The notes below the pieces were generated by a model, which saw nothing but the letters and a program-made list of their open reading frames with translations, searched no databases and was not told the DNA's origin. Below, one piece after another: positions 54,521 to 64,000 of a stretch of DNA of 64,000 nucleotides. The stretch comes from Bombus terrestris (Eukaryota; Arthropoda; Insecta; Hymenoptera; Apidae). Position 1 is the first letter of the stretch. Each line of letters begins with the position of its first letter. The DNA lies in the NCBI RefSeq assembly GCF_910591885.1, contig NW_025963639.1, positions 112,211-176,210 on the forward strand. Direction: 5' to 3'. The position numbers and the translations under genes are program-made.

Positions 54521-56359
54521 GACAACGTGAGACAACGTGGGACAACGTGGGACAACGTGGGACAACGTGGGACAACGTGGGACAACGTGGGACACCGTTG
54601 GACATCGTTGGACACCGTGGGACAACGTGGGACAACGTGGGACAACGTGGGACAACGTGGGACAACGTGGGACAACGTGGGAAACCATGGAACAACGTGG
54701 GACAACGTGGGACACCGTTCGACATCGTTGGACAACGTGGGACAACGTGGGACAACGTGGGACAACGTGGGACAACGTGGGACAACGTGGGACACCGTTG
54801 GACACCGTGGGACACCGTTGGACACCGTTGGACATCGTTGGACACCGTGGGACAACGTGGGACAACGTGGGACAACGTGGGACAACGTGGGACACCGTTG
54901 GACATCGTTGGACACCGTGGGACTACGTGGGACAACGCGGGACAACGTGGGACAACGTGGGACACCGTTGGACATCGTTGGACATCGTTGGACATCGTGG
55001 GACACCGTTGGACATCGTTGGACATCGTTGGACACCGTTGGACACCGTTGGACAACGTGGGACATCGTGGGACAACGTGGGACAACGTGGGACAACGTGG
55101 GACAACGTGGGACACCGTTGGACACCTTGGGACAACGTGGGACAACGTGGGACAACGTGGGACAACGTGGGACAACGTGGGACAACGTGGGACAACGTGG
55201 GACAACGTGGGACAACGTGGGACAACGTGGGACATCGTGGGACAACGTGGGACAACGTGGGACAACGTGGGACAACGTGGGACATCGTGGGACAACGTGG
55301 GACAACGTGGGACAACGTGGGACACCGTTGGACACCGTTGGACACCGTTGGACACCGTTGGACATCGTTGGACACCGTGGGACAACGTGGGACAACGTGG
55401 GACAACGTGGGACAACGTGGGACATCGTGGGACAACGTGGGACAACGTGGGACAACGTGGGACAACGTGGGACATCGTGGGACAACGTGGGACAACGTGG
55501 GACAACGTGGGACATCGTGGGACAACGTGGGACAACGTGGGACAACGTGGGACAACGTGGGACATCGTGGGACAACGTGGGACAACGTGGGACAACGTGG
55601 GACATCGTGGGACAACGTGGGAAACCATGGAACAACGTGGGACAACGTGGGACACCGTTGGACATCGTTGGACATCGTTGGACACCGTGGGACAACGTGG
55701 GACAACGTGGGACAACGTGGGACAACGTCGGACAACGTGGGACAACGTGGGACACCGTTGGACACCGTTGGTCATCGTTGGACACCGTGGGACAACGTGG
55801 GACAACGTGGGACAACGTGGGACAACGTGGGACAACGTGGGACAACGTGGGACAACGTGGGACAACGTGGGACAACGTGGGACAACGTGGGACATCGTGG
55901 GACAACGTGGGACAACGTGGGACAACGTGGGACAACGTGGGACATCGTGGGACAACGTGGGACAACGTGGGACAACGTGGGACACCGTTGGACACCGTTG
56001 GACACCGTTGGACACCGTTGGACATCGTTGGACACCGTGGGACAACGTGGGACAACGTGGGACAACGTGGGACAACGTGGGACAACGTGGGACAACGTGG
56101 GACATCGTGGGACAACGTGGGACAACGTGGGACAACGTGGGACAACGTGGGACAACGTGGGACACCGTTGGACACCGTGGGACACCGTTGGACACCGTTG
56201 GACATCGTTGGACACCGTGGGACAACGTGGGACAACGTGGGACAACGTGGGACATCGTGGGACAACGTGGGACAACGTGGGACAACGTGGGACAACGTGG
56301 GACATCGTGGGACAACGTGGGACAACGTGGGACAACGTGGGACATCGTGGGACAACGTG

Positions 56360-57820
56360 GGACAACGTGGGACAACGTGGGACAACGTGGGACAACGTGG
56401 GACACCGTTGGACACCGTTGGACACCGTTGGACACCGTTGGACATCGTTGGACACCGTGGGACAACGTGGGACAACGTGGGACAACGTGGGAAACCATGG
56501 AACAACGTGGGACAACGTGGGACACCGTTGGACATCGTTGGACATCGTTGGACACCGTGGGACAACGTGGGACAACGTGGGACAACGTGGGACAACGTCG
56601 GACAACGTGGGACAACGTGGGACATCGTGGGACAACGTGGGACAACGTGGGACAACGTGGGACAACGTGGGACAACGTGGGACACCGTTGGACACCGTGG
56701 GACACCGTTGGACACCGTTGGACATCGTTGGACACCGTGGGACAACGTGGGACAACGTGGGACAACGTGGGACAACGTGGGACATCGTGGGACAACGTGG
56801 GACAACGTGGGACAACGTGGGACAACGTGGGACATCGTGGGACAACGTGGGACAACGTGGGACAACGTGGGACATCGTGGGACAACGTGGGACAACGTGG
56901 GACAACGTGGGACAACGTGGGACAACGTCGGACAACGTGGGACAACGTGGGACAACGTGGGACAACGTGGGACAACGTGGGACAACGTGGGACAACGTGG
57001 GACAACGTGGGACATCGTGGGACAACGTGGGACAACGTGGGACAACGTGGGACAACGTGGGACATCGTGGGACAACGTGGGACAACGTGGGACAACGTGG
57101 GACATCGTGGGACAACGTGGGACAACGTGGGACAACGTGGGACAACGTGGGACAACGTGGGACACCGTTGGACACCGTTGGACACCGTTGGACACCGTTG
57201 GACATCGTTGGACACCGTGGGACAACGTGGGACAACGTGGGACAACGTGGGAAACCATGGAACAACGTGGGACAACGTGGGACACCGTTGGACATCGTTG
57301 GACATCGTTGGACACCGTGGGACAACGTGGGACAACGTGGGACAACGTGGGACAACGTCGGACAACGTGGGACAACGTGGGACATCGTGGGACAACGTGG
57401 GACAACGTGGGACAACGTGGGACAACGTGGGACAACGTGGGACACCGTTGGACACCGTGGGACACCGTTGGACACCGTTGGACATCGTTGGACACCGTGG
57501 GACAACGTGGGACAACGTGGGACAACGTGGGACAACGTGGGACATCGTGGGACAACGTGGGACAACGTGGGACAACGTGGGACAACGTGGGACATCGTGG
57601 GACAACGTGGGACAACGTGGGACAACGTGGGACATCGTGGGACAACGTGGGACAACGTGGGACAACGTGGGACAACGTGGGACAACGTGGGAGACCGTTG
57701 GACACCGTTGGACACCGTTGGACACCGTTGGACATCGTTGGACACCGTGGGACAACGTGGGACAACGTGGGACAACGTGGGAAACCATGGAACAACGTGG
57801 GACAACGTGGGACACCGTTG
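56360..57820 (+). repeat. Segmental duplication S, right copy
   Basis: Partner of 48,470-49,930. It keeps the x units, the h-comb and the GAGACC unit at 57691. After the marker at 57781 the partners separate: here a C, a, h order follows, there a C with a CGCT change. Confidence 0.83.
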
Positions 57821-58290
57821 GACAACGTGGGACATCGTGGGACAACGTGGGACAACGTGGGACAACGTGGGACAACGTGGGACATCGTTGGACACCGTTG
57901 GACACCGTGGGACAACGTGGGACAACGTGGGACAACGTGGGACAACGTGGGACAACGTGGGACAACGTGGGACAACGTGGGACAACGTGGGACAACGTGG
58001 GACAACGTGGGACAACGTGGGACAACGTGGGACAACGTGGGACAACGTGGGACAACGTGGGACAACGTGGGACAACGTGGGACAACGTGGGACAACGTGG
58101 GACAACGTGGGACATCGTGGGACAACGTGGGACAACGTGGGACAACGTGGGACAACGTGGGACATCGTTGGACACCGTTGGACACCGTGGGACAACGTGG
58201 GACACCGTTGGACATCGTTGGACATCGTTGGACACCGTGGGACAACGTGGGACAACGTGGGACAACGTGGGACAACGTGGGACAACGTGG
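57020..58290 (+). repeat. 1.27-kb tandem higher-order repeat, unit 1
   Basis: Markers at 57251 and 57781, the h unit at 57541 and the GAGACC unit at 57691 recur at 58531, 59061, 58821 and 58971 (offset 1,280). Farther right the offset falls to 1,260 and on the left it rises to 1,290, by whole units. The repeat length equals the offset, so the pair is tandem. Confidence 0.82.
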
Positions 58291-59560
58291 GACAACGTGG
58301 GACATCGTGGGACAACGTGGGACAACGTGGGACAACGTGGGACAACGTGGGACATCGTGGGACAACGTGGGACAACGTGGGACAACGTGGGACATCGTGG
58401 GACAACGTGGGACAACGTGGGACAACGTGGGACAACGTGGGACACCGTTGGACACCGTTGGACACCGTTGGACACCGTTGGACATCGTTGGACACCGTGG
58501 GACAACGTGGGACAACGTGGGACAACGTGGGAAACCATGGAACAACGTGGGACAACGTGGGACACCGTTGGACATCGTTGGACATCGTTGGACACCGTGG
58601 GACAACGTGGGACAACGTGGGACAACGTGGGACAACGTCGGACAACGTGGGACAACGTGGGACATCGTGGGACAACGTGGGACAACGTGGGACAACGTGG
58701 GACAACGTGGGACAACGTGGGACACCGTTGGACACCGTGGGACACCGTTGGACACCGTTGGACATCGTTGGACACCGTGGGACAACGTGGGACAACGTGG
58801 GACAACGTGGGACAACGTGGGACATCGTGGGACAACGTGGGACAACGTGGGACAACGTGGGACAACGTGGGACATCGTGGGACAACGTGGGACAACGTGG
58901 GACAACGTGGGACATCGTGGGACAACGTGGGACAACGTGGGACAACGTGGGACAACGTGGGACAACGTGGGAGACCGTTGGACACCGTTGGACACCGTTG
59001 GACACCGTTGGACATCGTTGGACACCGTGGGACAACGTGGGACAACGTGGGACAACGTGGGAAACCATGGAACAACGTGGGACAACGTGGGACACCGTTG
59101 GACAACGTGGGACATCGTGGGACAACGTGGGACAACGTGGGACAACGTGGGACAACGTGGGACATCGTTGGACACCGTTGGACACCGTGGGACAACGTGG
59201 GACAACGTGGGACAACGTGGGACAACGTGGGACAACGTGGGACAACGTGGGACAACGTGGGACAACGTGGGACAACGTGGGACAACGTCGGACAACGTGG
59301 GACAACGTGGGACAACGTGGGACAACGTGGGACAACGTGGGACAACGTGGGACAACGTGGGACAACGTGGGACATCGTGGGACAACGTGGGACAACGTGG
59401 GACAACGTGGGACAACGTGGGACATCGTTGGACACCGTTGGACACCGTGGGACAACGTGGGACACCGTTGGACATCGTTGGACATCGTTGGACACCGTGG
59501 GACAACGTGGGACAACGTGGGACAACGTGGGACAACGTGGGACAACGTGGGACAACGTGG
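58290..59560 (+). repeat. 1.27-kb tandem higher-order repeat, unit 2
   Basis: Second tandem copy of the 57,020 unit. A private x unit at about 59,290 sits inside a consensus run that is uninterrupted in unit 1 (57,911-58,110). Confidence 0.82.
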
Positions 59561-62409
59561 GACAACGTGGGACAACGTGGGACAACGTGGGACAACGTGG
59601 GACATCGTGGGACAACGTGGGAAACCATGGAACAACGTGGGACAACGTGGGACACCGTTGGACATCGTTGGACATCGTTGGACACCGTGGGACAACGTGG
59701 GACAACGTGGGACAACGTGGGACAACGTCGGACAACGTGGGACAACGTGGGACACCGTGGGACACCGTTGGTCATCGTTGGACACCGTGGGACAACGTGG
59801 GACAACGTGGGACAACGTGGGACAACGTGGGACAACGTGGGACAACGTGGGACAACGTGGGACAACGTGGGACAACGTGGGACAACGTGGGACATCGTGG
59901 GACAACGTGGGACAACGTGGGACAACGTGGGACATCGTGGGACAACGTGGGACAACGTGGGACAACGTGGGACAACGTGGGACAACGTGGGACACCGTTG
60001 GACACCGTTGGACACCGTTGGACACCGTTGGACATCGTTGGACACCGTGGGACAACGTGGGACAACGTGGGACAACGTGGGAAACCATGGAACAACGTGG
60101 GACAACGTGGGACACCGTTGGACATCGTTGGACATCGTTGGACACCGTGGGACAACGTGGGACAACGTGGGACAACGTGGGACAACGTCGGACAACGTGG
60201 GACAACGTGGGACATCGTGGGACAACGTGGGACAACGTGGGACAACGTGGGACAACGTGGGACAACGTGGGACACCGTTGGACACCGTGGGACACCGTTG
60301 GACACCGTTGGACATCGTTGGACACCGTGGGACAACGTGGGACAACGTGGGACAACGTGGGACAACGTGGGACATCGTGGGACAACGTGGGACAACGTGG
60401 GACAACGTGGGACAACGTGGGACAACGTGGGACAACGTGGGACAACGTGGGACAACGTGGGACATCGTGGGACAACGTGGGACAACGTGGGACAACGTGG
60501 GGCAACGTGGGACAACGTGGGACACCGTTGGACACCGTTGGACACCGTTGGACACCGTTGGACATCGTTGGACACCGTGGGACAACGTGGGACAACGTGG
60601 GACAACGTGGGAAACCATGGAACAACGTGGGACAACGTGGGACACCGTTGGACATCGTTGGACATCGTTGGACACCGTGGGACAACGTGGGACACCGTTG
60701 GACAACGTGGGACAACGTCGGACAACGTGGGACAACGTGGGACAACGTGGGACAACGTGGGACAACGTGGGACAACGTGGGACAACGTGGGACAACGTGG
60801 GACAACGTGGGACACCGTTGGACACCGTGGGACACCGTTGGACACCGTTGGACATCGTTGGACACCGTGGGACAACTTGGGACAACGTGGGACAACGTGG
60901 GACAACGTGGGACATCGTGGGACAACGTGGGACAACGTGGGACAACGTGGGACAACGTGGGACATCGTGGGACAACGGGGGACAACGTGGGACAACGTGG
61001 AACATCGTGGGACAACGTGGGACAACGTGGGACAACGTGGGACAACGTGGGACAACGTGGGACACCGTTGGACACCGTTGGACACCGTTGGACACCGTTG
61101 GACATCGTTGGACACCGTGGGACAACGTGGGACAACGTGGGACAACGTGGGAAACCATGGAACAACGTGGGACAACGTGGGACACCGTTGGACATCGTTG
61201 GACATCGTTGGACACCGTGGGACAACGTGGGACAACGTGGGACAACGTGGGACAACGTGGGACAACGTGGGACACCGTTGGACACCGTTGGACACCGTTG
61301 GACACCGTTGGACATCGTTGGACACCGTGGGACAACGTGGGACAACGTGGGACAACGTGGGAAACCATGGAACAACGTGGGACAACGTGGGACACCGTTG
61401 GACATCGATGGACATCGTTGGACACCGTGGGACAACGTGGGACAACGTGGGACAACGTCGGACAACGTGGGACAACGTGGGACATCGTGGGACAACGTGG
61501 GACAACGTGGGACAACGTGGGACAACGTGGGACAACGTGGGACACCGTTGGACATCGTTGGACACCGTGGGACAACGTGGGACAACGTGGGACAACGTGG
61601 GAAACCATGGAACAACGTGGGACAACGTGGGACACCGTTGGACATCGTTGGACATCGTGGGACACCGTGGGACAACGTGGGACAACGTGGGACAACGTGG
61701 GACAACGTCGGACAACGTGGGACAACGTGGGACAACGTGGGACAACGTGGGACAACGTGGGACAACGTGGGACAACGTGGGACATCGTGGGACAACGTGG
61801 GACAACGTGGGACAACGTGGGACAACGTGGGACATCGTTGGACACCGTTGGACACCGTGGGACAACGTGGGACAACGTGGGACAACGTGAGACAACGTGG
61901 GACAACGTGGGACAACGTGGGACAACGTGGGACAACGTGGGACAACGTGGGACAACGTGGGACAGCGTGGGACAACGTGGGACAACGTGGGACAACGTGG
62001 GACAACGTGGGACAACGTGGGACATCGTGGGACAACGTGGGACAACGTGGGACAACGTGGGACAACGTGGGACAACGTGGGACACCGTTGGACATCGTTG
62101 GACACCGTGGGACAACGTGGGACAACGTGGGACAACGTGGGACACCGTTGGACACCGTTGGACACCGTTGGACACCGTTGGACATCGTTGGACACCGTGG
62201 GACAACGTGGGACAACGTGGGACAACGTGGGAAACCATGGAACAACGTGGCACAACGTGGGACACCGTTGGACATCGTTGGACATCGTTGGACACCGTGG
62301 GACAACGTGGGACAACGTGGGACAACGTGGGACAACGTCGGACAACGTGGGACAACGTGGGACAACGTGGGACAACGTGGGACAACGTGGGACAACGTGG
62401 GACAACGTG

Positions 62410-64000
62410 GGACAACGTGGGACAACGTGGGACAACGTGGGACAACGTGGGACAACGTGGGACATCGTGGGACAACGTGGGACAACGTGGGACAACGTGG
62501 GACATCGTGGGACAACGTGGGACAACGTGGGACAACGTGGGACAACGTGGGACAACGTGGGACACCGTTGGACACCGTTGGACACCGTTGGACACCGTTG
62601 GACATCGTTGGACACCGTGGGACAACGTGGGACAACGTGGGACAACGTGGGAAACCATGGAACAACGTGGGACAACGTGGGACACCGTTGGACATCGTTG
62701 GACATCGTTGGACACCGTGGGACAACGTGGGACAACGTGGGACAACGTGGGACAACGTCGGACAACGTGGGACAACGTGGGACATCGTGGGACAACGTGG
62801 GACAACGTGGGACAACGTGGGACAACGTGGGACAACGTGGGACACCGTTGGACATCGTTGGACAACGTGGGACAACGTGGGACAACGTGGGACAACGTGG
62901 GACAACGTGGGACAACGTGGGACACCGTTGGACACCGTTGGACATCGTTGGACACCGTGGGACAACGTGGGACAACGTGGGACAACGTGGGACATCGTGG
63001 GACAACGTGGGACATCGTTGGACACCGTGGGACAACGTGGGACAACGTGGGACAACGTGGGACAACGTCGGACAACGTGGGACAACGTGGGACAACGTGG
63101 GATAACGTGGGACAACGTGGGACAACGTGGGACAACGTGGGACATCGTTGGACACCGTTGGACACCGTGGGACAACGTGGGACAACGTGGGACAACGTGG
63201 GACAACGTGGGACAACGTGGGACAACGTGGGACAACGTGGGACAACGTGGGACAACGTGGGACAACGTGGGACAACGTGGGACAACGTGGGACACCGTTG
63301 GACATCGTTGGACAACGTGGGACAACGTGGGACAACGTGGGACAACGTGGGACAACGTGGGACAACGTGGGACAACGTGGGACACCGTTGGACATCGTTG
63401 GACAACGTGGGACAACGTGGGACAACGTGGGACAACGTGGGACAACGTGGGACAACGTGGGACACCGTTGGACACCGTTGGACATCGTTGGACACCGTGG
63501 GACAACGTGGGACAACGTGGGACAACGTGGGACATCGTGGGACAACGTGGGACAACGTGGGACAACGTGGGACAACGTGGGACATCGTGGGACAACGTGG
63601 GACAACGTGGGACAACGTGGGACATCGTGGGACAACGTGGGACAACGTGGGACAACGTGGGACAACGTGGGACAACGTGGGACACCGTTGGACACCGTTG
63701 GACACCGTTGGACACCGTTGGACACCGTTGGACATCGTTGGACACCGTGGGACAACGTGGGACACCGTGGGACAACGTGGGAAACCATGGAACAACGTGG
63801 GACAACGTGGGACACCGTTGGACATCGTTGGACATCGTTGGACACCGTGGGACAACGTGGGACAACGTGGGACAACGTGGGACAACGTCGGACAACGTGG
63901 GACATCGTGGGACAACGTGGGACAGCGTGGGACAACGTGGGACAACGTGGGACAACGTGGGACATCGTGGGACAACGTGGGACAACGTGGGACAACGCGG
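62410..64000 (+). repeat. Segmental duplication W, right copy, cut by the window edge
   Basis: Partner of 52,930-54,520. The copies still match at the last base, including the terminal-C unit ending at 64,000, so the duplication continues to the right. Private differences are a C-for-A unit near 63,761 and a GGGACAGCGT near 63,920. Confidence 0.86.

Larger units (their letters stand above)
801..63791 (+). repeat. Two-unit CCATGG landmark, about 117 copies
   Basis: The landmark is a 20-bp pair, GGGAAACCAT then GGAACAACGT, first at 801 and last at about 63,779. I count 34 copies in 1-16,000, 55 in 16,000-47,200 and 28 in 47,200-64,000. It usually follows a T unit and two to four consensus units, and is usually followed by A, C, t. 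In domain I a subset (4531, 5191, 8351, 9011) has GGAAAAACGT as the second half. Each full copy supplies an NcoI recognition site and an ATG in an A-at-minus-3, G-at-plus-4 context, which I regard as coincidental. Its constant neighbours make it the best single landmark for reading the higher-order structure. Confidence 0.93.
1..64000 (+). repeat. 10-bp satellite array filling the whole window
   Basis: The window is a head-to-tail array of about 6,400 units with consensus GGGACAACGT on the plus strand. The orientation never switches and no unrelated DNA interrupts it. Variation is concentrated at unit position 1 (G or T) and position 7 (A, C or T); positions 2-3 and 8-10 are nearly fixed. A single consensus unit is 60 percent GC with G exceeding C and A exceeding T, and it carries one CpG. 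The register is exact from 1 to 24,060, shifts by one base at 24,061-24,069, and shifts again at 47,200-47,208. Unit order is layered into higher-order repeats described in other entries. Arrays of this kind typically expand by unequal exchange and replication slippage. I do not recognise the unit as a named satellite family. Both edges are internal to the array. Confidence 0.99.
47200..64000 (+). repeat. Array domain V: h-comb and x cassettes with TGGTCATCGT landmarks
   Basis: The dominant cassette runs marker, A, C, t, t, T, four A, x, A, A or h, five A, C, T, C, T, t, T, four A, h, four A, h, three A, h, five A, C, several T, t, T, three A, marker. The h-comb (50 then 40 bp) is seen at 47701, 47751 and 47791, at 49651, 49701 and 49741, and at many later places. 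TGGTCATCGT occurs at about 50,720, 52,790, 55,770 and 59,770. TGGAGACCGT-type units (blocks at 49801, 51871, 57691 and 58971) mark further copies. The e and n variants of domain I are essentially gone. The array continues past 64,000. Confidence 0.82.

Noticed and set aside
5112..59765. A minus-strand open frame of about 18,200 codons
   Set aside because: It translates only the decapeptide cycle of the satellite with its common variants. There is no domain, signal or start context, and comparable open frames exist in all other frames. Frames end only where a sporadic base change creates a stop (TCTACACCGT at 5111 on the minus strand).
801..63791. ATG codons in a strong initiation context inside the CCATGG marker
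   Set aside because: The context A at minus 3 and G at plus 4 comes with the marker sequence itself in every copy. Nothing downstream resembles a gene, and the marker occurs about 117 times.
1..64000. CRISPR array
   Set aside because: There are no distinct spacers: the sequence between similar units is more of the same 10-bp unit. The period is far below that of a CRISPR repeat-spacer pair, and no cas genes are present.
1..64000. Telomere repeat
   Set aside because: The unit has a GGG run and one-strand orientation but lacks any TTAGGG, TTTAGGG, TTAGG or yeast-like telomere core. The higher-order structure with internal landmarks is typical of satellites, not of telomerase products.
1..64000. 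Hypoxia-response or ABA-response element array, because ACGTG recurs in each consensus unit
   Set aside because: A five-base core in a 10-bp repeat is expected by chance, and nothing nearby could be regulated. I keep only the CACGTG observation, at low interest.
1..64000. Transposable element or inserted gene hidden in the array
   Set aside because: I followed the 10-bp register across every line. No interval departs from it except by single-base changes and the two one-base losses.
1..64000. Assembly artefact producing the whole array
   Set aside because: Dense, non-random private variants and duplications with single-base differences argue for real sequence. Individual events, such as the perfect 300-bp duplication and the 9-bp units, could still be assembly or base-calling errors and need read support.

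Overview
The whole 64-kb window is one uninterrupted satellite DNA array. It is built from a 10-bp unit, consensus GGGACAACGT, repeated head to tail about 6,400 times, always with the purine-rich strand on top. I see no unique sequence, no gene, no RNA gene, no transposon and no CRISPR array. Both window edges lie inside the array, so its true length is unknown and at least 64 kb. No taxonomic marker is present. An array of this size and layering fits a eukaryotic chromosome (heterochromatic, subtelomeric, centromeric or other repeat-rich DNA) far better than a bacterial or viral genome, but the species cannot be named from the sequence.

The unit varies mainly at two positions. Position 1 is G or T, and position 7 is A, C or T. 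The common forms are GGGACAACGT (called A below), GGGACACCGT (C), TGGACACCGT (T), TGGACATCGT (t), TGGACAACGT (a) and GGGACATCGT (h). Rarer forms serve as landmarks: a two-unit marker containing CCATGG (about 117 copies), GGGACCACGT (d), GGGAAAACGT (n), TGGACATCGC (e), TCGACATCGT (c), CGGACAACGT (x), GGGCCAACGT (y), TTGACAACGT (z), GGGGCAACGT (G) and TGGTCATCGT.

These landmarks divide the window into five domains with gradual edges. Domain I (1 to about 16,000) is rich in c, d, e and n. It contains a 3.8-kb-spaced duplication, a 2.36-kb tandem higher-order repeat, a 1.1-kb tandem repeat and a recurring 390-bp block. Domain II (about 16,000-37,780) carries x, y, z and G. From 22,150 it resolves into five z-delimited units of 2.65-4.03 kb, one G marker per unit, with near-identical copies 9.67 and 10.30 kb apart. 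Domain III (about 37,780-43,900) looks like a return of domain I material, with a 1.7-kb repeat and a perfect 300-bp internal duplication. Domain IV (about 43,900-47,200) again resembles domain II. Domain V (about 47,200-64,000) is dominated by the h-comb cassette (h A4 h A3 h A5) with x units and TGGTCATCGT landmarks. It carries duplications at 7.89, 2.07, 1.27 and 9.48 kb spacing, and the last one runs off the right edge.

The 10-bp register holds almost perfectly. Only two units, at 24,061 and 47,200, have lost one base. Reading frames thousands of codons long exist on both strands, but they follow from a unit that contains no stop codon in any frame and whose length is not a multiple of three. 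I therefore annotate no CDS. There is no gene network to describe. The interest lies in the nested architecture, the CpG density with little decay, the formal G-quadruplex periodicity and the helical-repeat-length unit.
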